DNA from: Malaya genurostris
Lineage: Eukaryota; Arthropoda; Insecta; Diptera; Culicidae
NCBI RefSeq assembly: GCF_030247185.1
Contig: NC_080571.1
Span: 164,210,352-164,274,351, forward strand
Reading direction: 5' to 3'
Length of the DNA stretch: 64,000 bases
Both the position numbers and the translations under genes were made by a program. The first letter of the stretch is position 1; each line of letters begins with the position of its first letter. The notes beneath the pieces are model-generated. The model saw only the letters and a list, made by a program, of their open reading frames with translations, did no database searches and was not told the origin of the DNA. Below, piece by piece: positions 11,464 through 22,440 of the stretch.

Positions 11464-11628
11464 ATGGGTTGGTTTTCGTCAGACGAAACCATCAACAACA
11501 CAATAGTCCCACAACAGAGAGAAACCGAATACATCGCGCTTTGTGCCCTGGTTATAATAATAGTTAGTTCTCTGTTATTAAAAGGAATATTGGAATTACA
11601 TAATCAATTCACAAAAAAAATGCAATAA
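11464..11628 (+). CDS. Small leader ORF with a membrane segment (gypsy element)
   Basis: 54 codons from ATG at 11464 to TAA at 11626, too short for most ORF lists. The protein starts MGWFSSDETINNT, a Met-Gly-Trp start with Ser at position 5-6 as in N-myristoylated proteins, followed by a hydrophobic segment at residues 25-39 (ALCALVIIIVSSLLL) and a short basic end. A small ORF upstream of gag is known in the 412/mdg1 group, and this one has the right position. Unlike gag and pol nearby, it is undamaged. The myristoylation idea is inference from the N-terminus only; function in the family is not settled to my knowledge. Confidence 0.55.
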   Translation: MGWFSSDETINNTIVPQQRETEYIALCALVIIIVSSLLLKGILELHNQFTKKMQ

Positions 11629-12185
11629 AGGCCGCAAGACAAATTCAAATGACCACGGTTTAAGAATATGGAAATAATTTTAATGACAAATGGCCTTAAG
11701 GGTTCAAGAAAGATTAATCGAAATCAAAACAAGAAAAGAGGAAAAACGCAAACAAGCGATTCCTGGCAAACACACATGTGGTTACGCATGTATATTCATG
11801 TCTAGAAAACTACATACCATAGCCTATAAATGTGAAAGGAACGATTTTTCCTTTAAAAAAAATATATACAATAAAATTTTTTATATAAATGTTTATCCAT
11901 TTTCAAGCTAAAATGAAATGCAAAAATATAATGAGCTAGAAAAACTCCATACCATCCATAAAGAAGTCTATCAACACAAAACTATCAGAAAAATTACTTG
12001 AAGAAAAATTAAATCAATGTCAGGAATTAAAAATAGACCTTGAAAATTTATTTATAAAGGAACAAGAAATCATTGACGATAAGACTTTCCACAACTTAGT
12101 AAAAAATACGAGACTGTGGACAGACGAAATTTGCGAAATAATACAATTTAAAATCACACGCATTAGAGCAACCAAAAACGACACA

Positions 12186-13224
12186 ATGACGCAAACAACA
12201 GCAACACCGTTTGACTTACGTCAGGCGACAGATCTTATCCAACCTTACGACGGTTCTCCCGAGAACCTAGACACATTTATTGACTCAGCTAGATTGCTGA
12301 ATGAGTTAGTTCTGCCAGACCACGTGGCCATGGCAAAAAAAATTTCTAAAAACCAGACTGTCCGGAAAAGCCAGACAAGGCATCCCTGAAAAAGTCAATA
12401 CAATTAATAATCTGATACAACTAGTCGAGGAAAGGTGTAAAATCAAGAACACTCCCGAAAGTATTATAGCAAAAATAAACATCTTAAAATAGAAAAACTC
12501 AATAAACCGTTTCTGCGAGGAAGTTGAAACCCTCTGCACGAAACTCGAAAACACTTATGTCGAGCAAAAAATCCCACTATCAGTTGCAAAATCAATGAGC
12601 ACTAAGATAGGGGTAAACGCCCTAATAAAAGGGTGTAACAACACCGAATTAAAAATAATTTTCAAAGCTGGTAATTTCAGCAACATAAGAGAAGCAAACC
12701 AGAAAGCACAAGATTTGGGTACAGACGAAGAGACCCACTCTTAAATAATGCACACACGTTTTGTTCAACAGCACCATCAACGTGTGAATAATTTTAATAG
12801 AGGAGCAAGATAAAATAATGCACCCAGATATCCAGTGCAATACAATAGGTATGCACAAAAGCAATTATTTCATAATCATAGAAATAATTATAACCATAAT
12901 AATTTTAATAATAATTAAAACCATAATAATTTTAATACAAATAATAAAGAATTCCGATATGAAGGTAATATGCGGAATACAACTAATTACCGTGGAAGAC
13001 CCCGCAGAGGAGGTCAATACTACGAAAATTTCCGAAGGAACGGAAATAACAGAATATTATTAACTAACGAGGAACAGACAGAAAATGCCTCACAAAACGA
13101 AACATTAAATATACTATACCACAATACAAACAACGATATTATAAGTGATAATGTAAATATAATACCACGTCAGTACGGACAATTACAAAATAATAACCAA
13201 TACTCAATGAATCAAAATTTTTAA
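12186..13224 (+). pseudogene. gag of the gypsy element, frameshifted
   Basis: Begins ATG 12186 with a capsid-like start (ATDLIQPYDGSPENLDTFID). The open frame stops at 12387 after a frameshift in a run of A near 12337, and coding sense continues in another frame (KTRLSGKARQGIPEKV near 12350) to about 12740, with a further nonsense codon near 12490. The nucleocapsid region (12970-13224) has an RGRPRRGG stretch and Asn-rich text but no CCHC knuckle, as is usual for the 412/mdg1 group. Would form the virus-like particle shell. A block at 12860-12950 is strongly ATAAT-repetitive. Confidence 0.75.
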
Positions 13225-13467
13225 GAAAGACCTTGTATACCATGAATATACACGCCGCTAATTTTATCAAAGTAGGTATAAAAATAACAAATTCGATATG
13301 CACACGCAATTGATAAAAACTACATTATACCAGGAAGATGCGAAGTTATCAGAAGAATGCAAAATTTAAATATCAGTGAGGACATGGTACTACACTCACA
13401 GGAAATTTAACAAGGGTTATTTTGCGCAAGTGCAATTATTTCACCTCAAAACCAATTTGTAAAATTT

Positions 13468-16400
13468 ATGAATACAACTGACAAACCCATAGATGTCAGT
13501 CAATTAGAATTCAAACCAATTTTAGAACCTTTGAGTAAATATACGATTTTGAAAAATAAAACACAAAAAAATTTCAGTAGAAAAAACAAAGTCTTAACTG
13601 AACTCGATTTAAACAATGTACCCATATACGCTAAAAACAGCCTGGAAAATTTAATTTCAATTTATTCTGATATATTTTGCTTACCAGACGAACCAGTTTC
13701 GTCAAACAATTTTTATTCACAAAATATTGAGCTGAGCGATAGAGTCCCAGTATACATTCCAAACTACAAAACTATTCACTCACAAAGCAACGAAATCGCA
13801 ACACAAATGTTGAAAGATGATATAATCGAACCATCCATATCACCCTATAACAATCCAATTTTACTAGTCCCGAAAAAATCAGAAAACAATAATGCAAAAT
13901 GGAGATTGGTAGTTGATTTCCGGCAACTTAACAAAAAAATATTAGTCGATAAATTCCCACTGCCAAGAATTGATGCTATCTTAGACCAGCTTGGTAGAGC
14001 AAAATATTTTACAAACCTGGACTTAATGTCAGGATTCCATCAAATACCCTTAGAAGTAAACTCTAGGAAATTTACAGCATTTTCGACCCAATCCGGTCAC
14101 TTTCAATTTAAAAGATTACCGTTTGGTTTAAATATCAGTCCAAACAGTTTTCAACGAATGATGACAATCGTAATGTCAGGATTAACACCTGAGCATGCTT
14201 TTGTATACATAGACGATATTATAGTAGTTGGATGTTCAATCCAACACCACCTTCAGAATTTAGAAAAAGTTTTTGAACGTATTAGGAAGTACAATCTTAA
14301 ACTAAACCTCAATTAATGCAAATTCTTTAATACAGAAGTAACATATTTGGGTCACAAAATTACAGATAAAGGAATACTACCGGATAGTAACAAATATGAA
14401 GCAATAAAAAATTATCCTACACCAACAAGTAGCGACGACGTGCGAAGATTCGTTGCCTTTTGCTACTATTATAGGAAATTCGTACCAAATTTCGCAACCA
14501 TAGCTTACCCATTAAACCAATTATTAAAGAAAAATCAAAAATTTTCATGGACAATAGAGTGCCAACATGCATTTACAACCCTAAAATCATTCCTAATGTC
14601 ACCAAAGATTCTACAATACCCAGATTTTAACGAACAATTTATCGTAACCACAGACGATTCAGACGTAGGATGTGGTGCAGTTCTATCACAAATAATTAAT
14701 GGCAATGGCATACCAATAGCATTTGCCAGCAAAAGATTTACTACCGGAGAAAAAAATAAAGCAGTAATTTTGAAAGAATTGACAGCAATACATTGGTCAA
14801 TTAATTATTTCAAGTCCTACCTATACGGAAGCAAATTTACTACACGAACGGACCACAGACCGTTAGTATTTCTATTTAATATGAAAAACCCAACCTCCAA
14901 ATTAACTAGAACGAGGTTAGATTTAGAGGAATTTGAATTTAATATAGAATATATCCAAGGTAAAAGTAACGTTGCAGCCGATGCGTTATCACGCATAATA
15001 ATGTCCTCAGATGAATTAAAAGCAAATAGTATTTTGATGGTTAATACAAGGTCAATGTCAAGAAAACAAGAACTAATAAAAAAGGAAAAAGAACAGGATA
15101 AATTAAATTATACCAAAAATACTAATCATAAGAATAATTCATATAATAATAATTCTTGCATCAACAGTGAGCCTGATCAACTCTCTGTTTATTCAACGGA
15201 AACTCCTAGCGAAGTAAGAAAATTATCGAAAATGAGGTGTTTTTTCGAAAACAACCATATTTTAATTGATACATATCAAGCAATACAGAAACAAAAACCG
15301 ATGCATCGTGTAATTACAGAAATAAGAGATATCAAACAAACACTCGTGTTTGCAATCTCCAAATATGAAGAAGAAAAAAGAAAATTAAAAGTTAGCAGAG
15401 TAGCAATCTCTTGCAATGATAAAATATTTGAAATGGTACCTATGGAAATGTTTAAAGGTCTCGTCCTAGAAACAATTAAAACATTACAAATTATTATCTA
15501 CAAACCACCGAAGTTTATTAGTAAACCTCAGGAAATACAAACAATATTAAAGAATCACCATGAATTACCAACAGGAGGACACATCGGACAAAACAGATTG
15601 TACCTCAAATTAAGAGAAATATATACATGGAAATTTATGAAAAATTCAATTGCTTATTTCATCAAGGCCTGTGAAATTTGCAAAAAGAACAAAATTATTA
15701 AACATACTAAAGAAAAATTACAAATTACTAATACACCTAATAAACCATTTGAAGTAGTGGCAATCGATACTGTTGGACCATTACCCAAAACAATCCATAA
15801 TAATAGATACGCTGTAAGCATACAGTGTGAACTAACCAAATACGTTGTATATATACCCATACCTACCAAAGAAGCTAACGTTGTAGCTAAAGCTTTAGTA
15901 GAAAATTTTATCCTAACTTACGGTAAGTTTGTTGAGTTAAAAACCAACAGAGGAACCGAATATAAAAACGAGGTTCTAGGACAAATTTGCAAATTGTTAA
16001 AAATTAAACAAACATTTTCGACAGCTTATCATCCTCAGACAATTGGTTCTTTAGAAAGAAATCACAGATGCCTTAACGAGTTTCTGCGATCTTTTATCAA
16101 CGAACATCAATCTGACTGGGATGACTGGTTAAAATACTATGCATTTTCATATAACACAACACCACACTCAGATCATGGATATACATCCTACGAGCTAGTT
16201 TTCGGAGTAAAAGCCAGACTACCACAAGAAACCTACCCGGACAATATTGAACCGATATATAATTTCGACATGTACAATAAAGAATTACAATACCGACTAC
16301 ACAAATCACACGAAATTGCAAACAAACATCTAATACACCAAAAAGAAATTAGAAAATCAACAACAGATCACCTGTGCGATCCGATAGAAATACATTTGAA

Positions 16401-16470
16401 CGACATAGTGTATCTACAAAACGAAAATAGACGCAAGCTAGATCCATTTTATATAGGTGAATCCATTTGA
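13468..16470 (+). pseudogene. pol of the gypsy element (RT, RNase H, integrase)
   Basis: Two long open frames (282 and 707 codons) in the same frame, separated by one TAA at 14314-14316. RT motifs: WRLVVDFRQLNKK near 13903, LPFGLNISPNSFQRMM near 14117, YIDDIIV near 14206-14226. RNase H: TTDDSDVGCGAVLS near 14650 and TDHRPLVFLF near 14848. Integrase: HH-CC zinc site (residues with HH near 15556 and CEICKK near 15671), catalytic VVAIDTVGP near 15757, but the second catalytic position reads TNRGTEY (about 15945), Asn where Asp is expected, and Glu in LERNHR near 16050. The protease DTG motif is not recognisable upstream. Not functional as it stands. Confidence 0.85.
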
Positions 16471-16525
16471 AGTTACACAACTTCAAGATTCACTTTAGAA
16501 TGATTTCCCCTCGTGATATCATTCT

Positions 16526-16541
16526 TCCAAAAGAAGGATGA
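16526..16541 (+). promoter_or_regulatory. Polypurine tract before the 3' LTR
   Basis: The purine-rich run aaaagaaggatga directly precedes the 3' LTR start at 16542 and is in the correct place to prime plus-strand synthesis. Confidence 0.7.
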
Positions 16542-17245
16542 TGTAATATGAGACATTGGCATTAAATCTCTAACACTACCCAGATCACAAGCACCTAACA
16601 AAAAACCCATAAAAATCACCCCGATACGAAAACCTAGAAACATGTCATGAAAACCCAGAAACCAACTTGAAATATAATCTTCACCTACATGAAGCAATTA
16701 AAGTGTCAGCACTTACTTCGACTCAACGAAAATACCGCGACTAAACGACAACAATAAATAAGGAAGCGTCGTGTTTCAAATCGTTAAGTCACCCAAAATA
16801 AAACAGCTTCACGTCCCACACCTCTCTTAATCAAGTGCCATACGACATGACCTAGAATAACAGTAACCCAGGAAAACACACTGACTCGAACCGACACTCA
16901 CGAGAGTTTAACCTGAATACTCTCACTCTCTCCTCTCTGTATCACACTCGCACACTTGTCTAGAAACATTACTCACTCTCTCCTACTCAAATCATACAAT
17001 GGCCGAGACGTTACTACGAATGCCATTGGTTAAATCAGATTTACGCTGCGCGTTCTAACTCCTCCCCCCGGATTTTTAGCAATCCATACTGTAAAACTCA
17101 ATTAGCTAAGTTAGGAGAGGATAGGATATAAATAAGCGATTGATTTAAATAAAAGATTCATTAATTCATTCTTAAACGAAAGCGAGAAAACAGAAGCGTT
17201 TCTATGTTGTAAAAAGAAATATCCATAGTGGCAAAAGATATTAAA
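16542..17245 (+). repeat. 3' LTR of the gypsy element
   Basis: 704 bp, near-identical to 10000-10721, with TATA box at 17127-17134 and aataaa at 17148-17153. It lacks about 18 bp present in the 5' copy (near 16800-16808) and has scattered substitutions. Followed by the ctac target duplication at 17246-17249. Confidence 0.9.
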
Positions 17246-17596
17246 CTACGCGTTCTTCTTAAACACCTACAACGTCAAAACTATTAGGCGAGTATAGCAC
17301 TGCTGGTTTTGTGCAACTAAATGATAATTACAACAGTAACAATCGCATGCTTGATCTATGTTTCGTCAGTCAAGATTTTGTACCCAACTGTGTTGTAACT
17401 ATTGCACCATCCGCTCTTGTTAGATCCTGACACCACCACCCTCCGCTTCAACTTAGTTTAACGTCCCTCTCCGTTCTCCTCTTGAAGCTGATCCTCCTAT
17501 TACCTCGACCATTATAATTACGGCGTGCTCAACACTAAAAACTCTACTAACGCAGGACCCGATGCCATTCCTTCGATAGTCCTAAAAAAAACTACA
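17246..17596 (+). pseudogene. Endonuclease end and RT start of the CR1/L2-like element
   Basis: Continues the endonuclease interrupted at 9995: NRMLDLCFVSQD near 17347-17385 and HHPPLRFNLV-like text near 17430. Then after a deletion the reverse transcriptase entry motif AGPDAIPSIVLKK (17552-17590). Coding sense stops abruptly at about 17596. Confidence 0.65.
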
Positions 17597-19008
17597 AGGA
17601 TCAGCCCCATGGGGTTGTTCGAGCCATTGATGTGGAACAAGCATCCAAAATTTCGAATGATCTACAATCAAAAAGTTCAATCAATCCGAACCAACACCGA
17701 ACATCACTTGTCTTGATTTGCATTTGTTTTATAACCGACGAAATTACACCATTATCCCAAATGTATGCAATTATATCTTTGTACATACTTGCGATTTCGA
17801 TTTCTGTTCGCCAAGCTTGTGTTCAAGTTTTTTATGCAAACAGTTTTTTTAGCGCTAAATTTCTCTACCATTCTTCGATTTCGGTTGAAGCAATAAACTA
17901 TTTCTCATTATCAATCGAATTCAGCTAATATTTATTAGAAATTAATCTTAGGCTCTCAAAATTTATCCGGGGGTAGTTGTCAATTTCTCATGGGGAAACG
18001 ACAAGCTTGCATGACACAAGATCAGAGCTTACCAATTAAGGGCTTCGGTCAGTGTGTTTTGGGGCGTTTTAAAGGGCTATTTTCACGCTACAAATCTGAT
18101 TTTCTCAGAAACGGCGACGAATATAAAAAAAACCCTACTGACAATCTCTTAGAAATTTGGTTTAGATTATTCTGTGAAAATTTCAGAATGATTGTTTGAC
18201 TTTATCGGTCGGGAAAGTCTTTTTTCTGAACGAAGAGTTGCACAGCTGAAAACGGTAACTTTCAACTTGTTCATTGAATATCTCCCCTTCAAAAGCATGG
18301 ATTAAAAATTTATCCTGACAATGTCTAGATAATTTAGTTTAGATGCGATTAATGCATAAAAACATATATGTTGTCGTGATAAAAATTAAGTGAATGTTTT
18401 TTTTGTAATGGTAAATCCATTTCTATGGCGGCACCATTTTTTTCTGCTCTTGTATCCTGGTAACGTAACGAAACATGAGAGAGAAATAAAATCGGCTCAG
18501 CAAGGCGGCTGTCTAGCAACAGCCTATCTCTAGCATGCTACCAGTAGGACTGAAACGTTAGCTTTAATTTCGCTTCTTTTTATAGATTCGCGTGCTTCCA
18601 ACAGCTTCGCTTTTGCATCGATTGACCAATCAGAGCGATTTTCTCTCTTTGATACATCGCTTACTCCTCCAAAGCCGTCGTCTATGGCAGGGAAATCCGG
18701 TATACTAAAGATTTTTAGCAGCCAAATAGGACACTGCTCGATACTAATCAAAATTTCAATCATTTATTATTGAAAATACGTGGCTTGATACATTCAAATC
18801 GAAACGTAGAAATATTTCCTATCAAATGATGAAATAATATTATTAATTGATACAAAATAGACTGAGCTGTATGTGTTTAAAACCTGACCACACTTCTACG
18901 TGTAGTTTTTCTTGAGTTTCTGATTTGCACCCCTATATAGAAAATAAATATGTGTTCCACATCAAAATGCTTGAATTCACTCTTTGCACCACTGACTATA
19001 TAGTTCAA
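17597..19008. mobile_element. Unclassified insert carrying a Fam-1 repeat segment
   Basis: Separates two adjacent pieces of the CR1/L2-like reverse transcriptase, so it is an insertion. The part at about 18000-18530 is an inverted, diverged copy of 33770-34130 (shared text: tgtctagataatttagttta, cataaaaacatatatg). The rest is unassigned. An ORF on the minus strand at 18530-18763 has no domain I recognise. No clear terminal repeats or target duplication were found by eye. Confidence 0.5.
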
Positions 19009-19217
19009 CGATTCCCTTAATGCGGGGACTTTCCCAGACCCCTGGAAGAAATCATATATTTTTCCGGTTTTTAAGAAAGGTAACAAATCTGATATTACTA
19101 ACTACCGTGAATTGGTTCACTATGTGCTGTGTCCAAGTTATTTGAAATAATTATTCCCGATTTCATAACTCACAAATGCAACAACTACATATCTGAAACT
19201 CAACACGGTTTCATGCC
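19009..19217 (+). pseudogene. RT fragment of the CR1/L2-like element
   Basis: Reads LNAGTFPDPWKKSYIFPVFK (19017-19075) and NYRE in the motif-1/2 zone of LINE reverse transcriptases, then HGFMP just before the R1 insertion. Frameshifted near 19130. Confidence 0.7.
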
Positions 19218-19221
19218 AAGG

Positions 19222-20155
19222 AATCCGCTACTGTGCGGTAGTAACGCTAGACGTTAAGAACGCGTTCAATAGTGCTTGTTGGGCAGACATTGCTGATTCC
19301 CTACTTCGACTAGGAGTACCGTAAGGATTCTGGAGAGCTACTTCCAGAACCGAGTATTGCTATACGAGACCAACAAAGGCACACGTAGCACTCCAATCAC
19401 GGCTGGAGTACCACAGGGATCTATCTTGGGCCCGATCCTGTGAAATATAATGTACGATGGAGTACTGAGGTTGAGGCTCCCTCCGGGTGTCAAGATAGTC
19501 GGGTTCGCGGACGACGTCACGCTGATAGTCTACGGCGAATCCATCGAAGAGGTCAAACTGAGTGCATCACACTCAATCTGCTTGGTGGAGAACTGGCTGC
19601 GTAGCAGGAAACTGCAACTCGTGCACCACAAAACAGGGGTGATGGTGGTAAACAACCGCAAATCGGAACAGGAGGCGTTGGTACATGCCGGAGATTGCGT
19701 TATCCCCTCCAAGAGATCACAGAAGCAATTGGGTGTGATGCTTGACGACAAACTCAGTTTCATCAAGCACATTGAATACGCCTGCAATAGCGATCGCGGC
19801 GCTCTCCCGTTTGGTGGCCAACAGCTCGCCTGTGCGCTCCAGTAAACGAAGGTTACTGGCAGGAGTGGCAGTTTCGATCCTCAGGTACGGCAGCCCGGTA
19901 TGGGCGTCGGCACTAAATGTGGAACGCAACGTACAGATGCTGGAGAGTACGCATAGACTGATGTGTCTTCGCGAGCTACTGGAGGCATGCGGCATTGACA
20001 CCACATCGGAGAACCTGATCCAGCAAATGTGCCACTGCGTAGAGAGCTGGAACGCAGTGTCGACCGCGGCATCCCAAATTGCGGGCATATTGCAGCGGAA
20101 ATGGAGTGCGGAACAACAACAGGCAATCGCGATCGCTAGCCGCGTGCAACCGTAG
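19222..20155 (+). pseudogene. R1-clade reverse transcriptase, C-terminal part
   Basis: Shows palm motif A (LDVKNAFNSA), GVPQGSILGPILW near 19409-19443 and the catalytic FADDVTL near 19503-19523, followed by the thumb (KQLGVMLDDKLSFIKH near 19725). Broken by a frameshift near 19325, TGA at 19441-19443 in place of the usual Trp of LGPILW, and a second frameshift near 19785; the remaining 137-codon frame ends at 20155. Motifs and GC-rich codon use mark the R1 group (R1, RT, TRAS, Waldo types). No sign of specific rDNA target flanks, so it is not at an R1-type rDNA site. Confidence 0.8.
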
Positions 20156-20179
20156 TAGGCTCAAGAGGGATCAGCGACT

Positions 20180-20950
20180 AAACGTCGGTCCGGGAGAACC
20201 TCCTTCGCCGGGGAGCTCTTCGTCGGGGACTAGACGAATAGTACGTAGAACTGCTAGGATCGTCGGGGCGCCAGTGAACCTGAAGCTATCCTCCAACCGG
20301 AATCACTGGATCGACCCAGGCATCCTCTCGGTCGGACGTTGACGGATATCGAAAGCGTCGGTTTCGGGAGAGCCTCCTTCGTCGGGGAACTCTCCGTCGG
20401 TGTAGGCTAGATCCTTCGGCGGGGGCTAGTCGAGCAGTCGCCACAACACCGATTCGAGTCGTCGAGGCGCCAGCGAACAGGAAGCCATGCTCCAACCAGA
20501 ATCGTCGGACCGACCTCGGCACTCCTTCGGGTGTCCCGTGTGGTGTAACAGAGAACTCGGTGTCGGGAGAACTTCCTTCGCCGGGGAACTCTCCGTCGGA
20601 GTAGTCTGGATCCTTCGTCGGGGACTAGACGAGTAAATAGTGGAGTATTACCGCTAGGATCGTCTGAGCGCCAGTGAGCCGGAAGTCACGCTCCAACCGG
20701 AATCATTGGATCGACTTAGGCATCCTTTCGGCAGGGTCGTAGACGCGTACCGTAAGCGTCGGTTCGGGATGACTTCCCTCGTCGGGGAACCCTCCGTCTG
20801 TGTAGACTAGATCTTTTGGCGGAGACTAGTCGAGTAGTTCCGCGACGTAGCATCAGCTTTGTATCATCGAGGCGCCAGTGAACCGGAAGTTACTATCCAG
20901 CCGGCATCACTGGACCGACCTCGTCATCCAACTGGTCGATCCCTCGAGAG
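20180..20950 (+). repeat. About 200-bp tandem repeats in the R1 3' UTR, four units
   Basis: The block beginning cgtcggt, then tccttcgtcggggaactctc with variants, recurs near 20182, 20355, 20557 and 20757. Each unit also holds gcgccagtgaac and ccaaccggaatcactgg-like blocks in the same order. Spacing is about 173, 202 and 200 bp. Units are diverged from one another, so the array is old or evolves by partial homogenisation. Confidence 0.8.
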
Positions 20951-21159
20951 CAGGATGCTGATCCCCATTCTGCATAAATCTGAGGAGGGTGCTGTGAGCA
21001 TCAATAGCCTTTCACCCCGAAGTAATACCTAGCGGTGGTGCCGGGGAGGTAGGGTTGGAGATCCAAGGTGTTTTAGTGGGTAGTTCCAATCAGCAGTTGG
21101 GTAGTCCTGTGGAGAGTCCCACACTCCGTGAGTAAATGCATTTCACCTTGTAAAAAAAA

Positions 21160-22440
21160 ACACGATTTCATGCCTAAGAGGTCAACATCTGCAAACCTTG
21201 TAGTTTACACATCTTTTATCATCCGATCTCTACAATTGCATCTACATTTGCGACAACAGTTCCTTTTACTGTTAGTTCGGGAGTACCTCAAGGAAGCCAC
21301 TTAGGACCGTTTATATTTTTACTCTACATCACTGACGATTTATAAAGGAACTAGAAGATGCACGTTTTCTGCAAGCTCAGCTTGACACATTCGCCAAATG
21401 GTGCCTCTTAGGCTTCATATTCCGGATCACTAAGAACTTTACCAATATACACTGCCTGAAGACTCTTTATTGTGCTCTAGTTCGATTAACATTAGAATAC
21501 GCAGATATCGTTTGGTCGCCTTATTATCAAATCGACATTGATCGTGTCGAAAGTGTTCAACGCAAATTCGTTAGATTTGCACTCCGCAATCTACCATGGA
21601 GGGACTTATTCAACCTTCCTAGTTACAAAGATCGCTGTCGGCTTATTGAGCTAGATCCGCTGTCTGTACGTAGGAACGTTTGCAAGGCTGTCTTTATTGC
21701 TGATCTAATTCAATCACGTGTTAAAAGTCCTGATCTCCTACAGTTGATCAATTTTGACATTCATCGTCGAAGTCTTCGTTCTCATCCATTTATACGAATT
21801 CCCCATGCTAGAATCAAATACGGATATAATGAACCCTTTTCCAGTATGAACCGTTTATTCAATAGTTGCTCACAGGAATTTGATTTTCATCTCTCTCGTA
21901 ATGCGATACAACGATTATTCAATGATGCGTTTTTTTTGCAGTTATAATACTAATGTTAATTTTTTCCGCTCGACCACCCCTTCGTTCTCTCCACCATCTC
22001 CATTGAAAACTAATAAATTCGCTTGTTGTAACTAATCCTTTTGTATCTCCTTTTCTCCGCTCTTCATCGTTCTTCTCCTATCTTTTCGAACACTAATCAC
22101 TAATCAGATCTATATGTCGGTTCTAACCACGATTGCTCGCCCTCTTATTTTTATCTGTCTTCCACCATCTTTTTCGACCGCTAATTAGATCTACATGCCG
22201 AACCTAACCCCGTTTCGTTCGCCAACTCTCATTCACCACTCCTTCCTTCTACCTCCCATTTTAAAGCATATTTCTTTTATTCTCTAATTTTAAGCAAAAT
22301 CACCATCGTTTACCCGATGGGTTTAGTGTCATCTAATTACTATAGAGTTAGTTAGCTAGGGTTAGTTTTAATTGATAGTATTAAGTACATACATGTATCT
22401 GTTGGATTGTTGTAATCTGTTGATATAAATAATTTGCTCG
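21160..22440 (+). pseudogene. C-terminal part and 3' UTR of the CR1/L2-like element
   Basis: Coding sense resumes after the R1 element (HDFMPKRSTSANLV), with large deletions, and becomes clean at 21500-21945: YADIVWSPYY, VESVQRKFVRFALRN, and an R-rich SLRSHPFIR stretch ending at TAA 21943-21945. This is the usual C-terminus of Jockey-superfamily LINEs. The region 21946-22440 is C/T-rich 3' UTR with no ORF, ending near ttgatataaataat, which may be the short repeat tail. Confidence 0.65.

Larger units (their letters stand above)
10000..17245 (+). mobile_element. Ty3/gypsy retrotransposon, 412/mdg1-type, with both LTRs
   Basis: A 7.2-kb insertion bounded by ctac at 9996-9999 and 17246-17249, the 4-bp target duplication expected for gypsy elements. 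Order: 5' LTR, primer site, short leader ORF, gag, pol (RT, RNase H, integrase), polypurine tract, 3' LTR. The RT and RNase H text matches the 412/mdg1 branch as I know it (LTRTRLDLEEFEFNIEYIQG, NVAADALSRI). No envelope gene. gag has frameshifts, pol one nonsense codon, protease is not recognisable. The LTRs are very similar but differ by an 18-bp indel and several substitutions, so the insertion is not brand new. Confidence 0.9.
19218..21159 (+). mobile_element. 5'-truncated R1-clade non-LTR retrotransposon
   Basis: Bounded by 15-bp direct repeats with one mismatch, acacggtttcatgcc at 19203-19217 and acacgatttcatgcc at 21160-21174, and ending in an A-run (21152-21160). Starts inside the reverse transcriptase (YCAVVTLDVKNAFNSA, near 19225-19275). 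GC-rich compared with the host element. The 3' UTR of about 1 kb has long tandem repeats. Inserted in the CR1/L2-like RT gene. Confidence 0.85.
8494..22440 (+). mobile_element. CR1/L2-like non-LTR element, split by three insertions
   Basis: Pieces of one LINE occur in order: ORF1 at about 8500-9215, endonuclease 9490-9995 and 17246-17596, reverse transcriptase start 19009-19217, then C-terminal part and 3' UTR 21160-22440. The gaps hold a gypsy element (10000-17245), an unclassified block (17597-19008) and an R1 element (19218-21159). Clade call (CR1/L2 branch of the Jockey superfamily) rests on the YYQNVGGMNS-type endonuclease start and the VQRKFVRFAL C-terminal motif. All coding parts are degenerate. 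Confidence 0.7.

Noticed and set aside
10000..17245. An envelope gene in the gypsy element
   Set aside because: Only about 70 bp lie between the end of the pol frame and the 3' LTR, leaving no room for one.
18530..18763. 77-codon minus-strand ORF with SDVSKRENRSDWSIDAKAKL text
   Set aside because: Lies in an unclassified repeat insert, no domain recognised and no sign of splice sites or conservation; not called as a gene.
20286..20522. Minus-strand ORFs across the R1 3' UTR (also 19717-20164)
   Set aside because: Antisense of the R1 RT and its repeat UTR; open only because the sequence is GC-rich.
20180..20950. Regularly spaced repeats considered as a CRISPR array
   Set aside because: Units are about 200 bp, diverged and in an insect LINE 3' UTR; no spacer structure and eukaryotic context.
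19218..21159. R1 element as evidence of an rDNA locus
   Set aside because: The target duplication lies within a CR1/L2-like RT gene, not 28S rDNA, and no rRNA sequence is visible.
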